DNA of 64,000 nucleotides from Yponomeuta sedellus (Eukaryota > Arthropoda > Insecta > Lepidoptera > Yponomeutidae): the NCBI GenBank assembly GCA_934045075.1, contig OW203722.1:20994986-21058985 (forward strand), given 5' to 3'. Positions 63,811-64,000 of this stretch are shown here, one piece after another (the first letter of the stretch is position 1; every line of letters starts with the position of its first letter). Below the pieces are notes generated by a model, which was not told the DNA's origin, ran no database searches, and was given only the letters and a program-made list of their open reading frames with translations. Made by a program: the position numbers and the translations under genes.

Positions 63811-64000
63811 ATTTACAACTAAGACGACAATAGCTGAACCCTTTTTATTTATTTTTCTTTCACTTAACTTTTGTCAAAGACCTCCTTCGTGTATTTGTCT
63901 GGAGATTTTGATAAAATGCCCTAAGGGCTTCCTAAGACAAGAGGGGGAGCAATTACGGGCTACCATAAGAAATGCCACTTTATATTTTATTTTTTCCAGA
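63811..64000. other. No gene recognised
   Basis: AT-rich edge of the window. Confidence 0.3.

Overview
The window looks like repeat-packed, gene-poor nuclear DNA from an insect, most likely a moth or butterfly (Lepidoptera). The basis is the AT-rich background with GC-rich repeat islands, tRNA- and 5S-rRNA-derived SINEs, RTE- and CR1/Jockey-like retrotransposon fragments, hAT remnants, Helitron-like ends beginning near ACTAATATTATAAA, and many short inverted-repeat elements. I found no host protein-coding gene that I can support. Every long open frame is a microsatellite or minisatellite translation, a piece of transposon protein, or a chance frame. Family letters (A, B, C, D, E, F, G, H) are working names used only within this window.

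Family A is the dominant repeat. It carries a tRNA-like core with exact A and B boxes. Copies with clear target-site duplications (TSDs, 10-14 bp) share the same two ends. One end is TTTAAAAACCTATTTAGAGG; the other is a tail ending GCATTAAAAATAAAAATAG. Their interiors vary: no core (591-668), one core (6884-7178, 57988-58294, 63459-63691), an inverted pair of cores (1699-2018, 39524-39865), short hairpins (60283-60449, 12486-13072) or multiple units (56942-57514). Head-to-tail arrays with a period near 308 bp occur at 3.7-4.4, 17.2-17.6, 33.2-34.3 and 57.0-57.4 kb. Family E is a SINE of about 366 bp whose head resembles 5S rRNA. Families B, C, D and H are other tRNA-related SINEs. Family G is a short repeat that shares both ends with an RTE retrotransposon, one internally deleted copy of which lies at 36.1-37.8 kb.

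Layout. 0-2.1 kb: small inverted-repeat elements, G and A copies. 2.3-5.9 kb: a 3.65-kb unit with about 33-bp terminal inverted repeats; inside it is a palindrome with 839-bp arms, each arm holding the end of a hAT transposase gene and the hAT terminus, around a family A array. 6.2-10.5 kb: A, E, B and C SINEs and a second hAT remnant. 10.6-11.8 kb: a direct duplication. 12.5-19.3 kb: SINEs, a nested insertion and a hAT MITE with a perfect 8-bp TSD. 19.8-21.2 kb: a 520-bp conserved repeat and a 151-bp satellite. 21.9-29.5 kb: duplications, foldbacks, RTE tails, a GC-rich MITE and a second long inverted repeat. 30-36 kb: E and A elements and a mariner-like MITE. 36-44 kb: RTE pseudogene, A and B SINEs and a (TATAA)n array. 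45.1-48.7 kb: a possible 3.5-kb terminal-inverted-repeat unit with a 64-bp minisatellite. 49.9-58.3 kb: tetranucleotide arrays next to non-LTR ends, Helitron-like pieces and A and E copies. 58.3-64 kb: mostly AT-rich sequence with SINEs, retroelement 3' ends and a direct duplication.

The repeats act as parasites of one another. SINEs probably borrow non-LTR enzymes, MITEs borrow transposases, and several elements are nested, so the relative order of insertion can be read from interrupted copies and TSDs. All of this comes from reading the sequence by eye; no database search was run.
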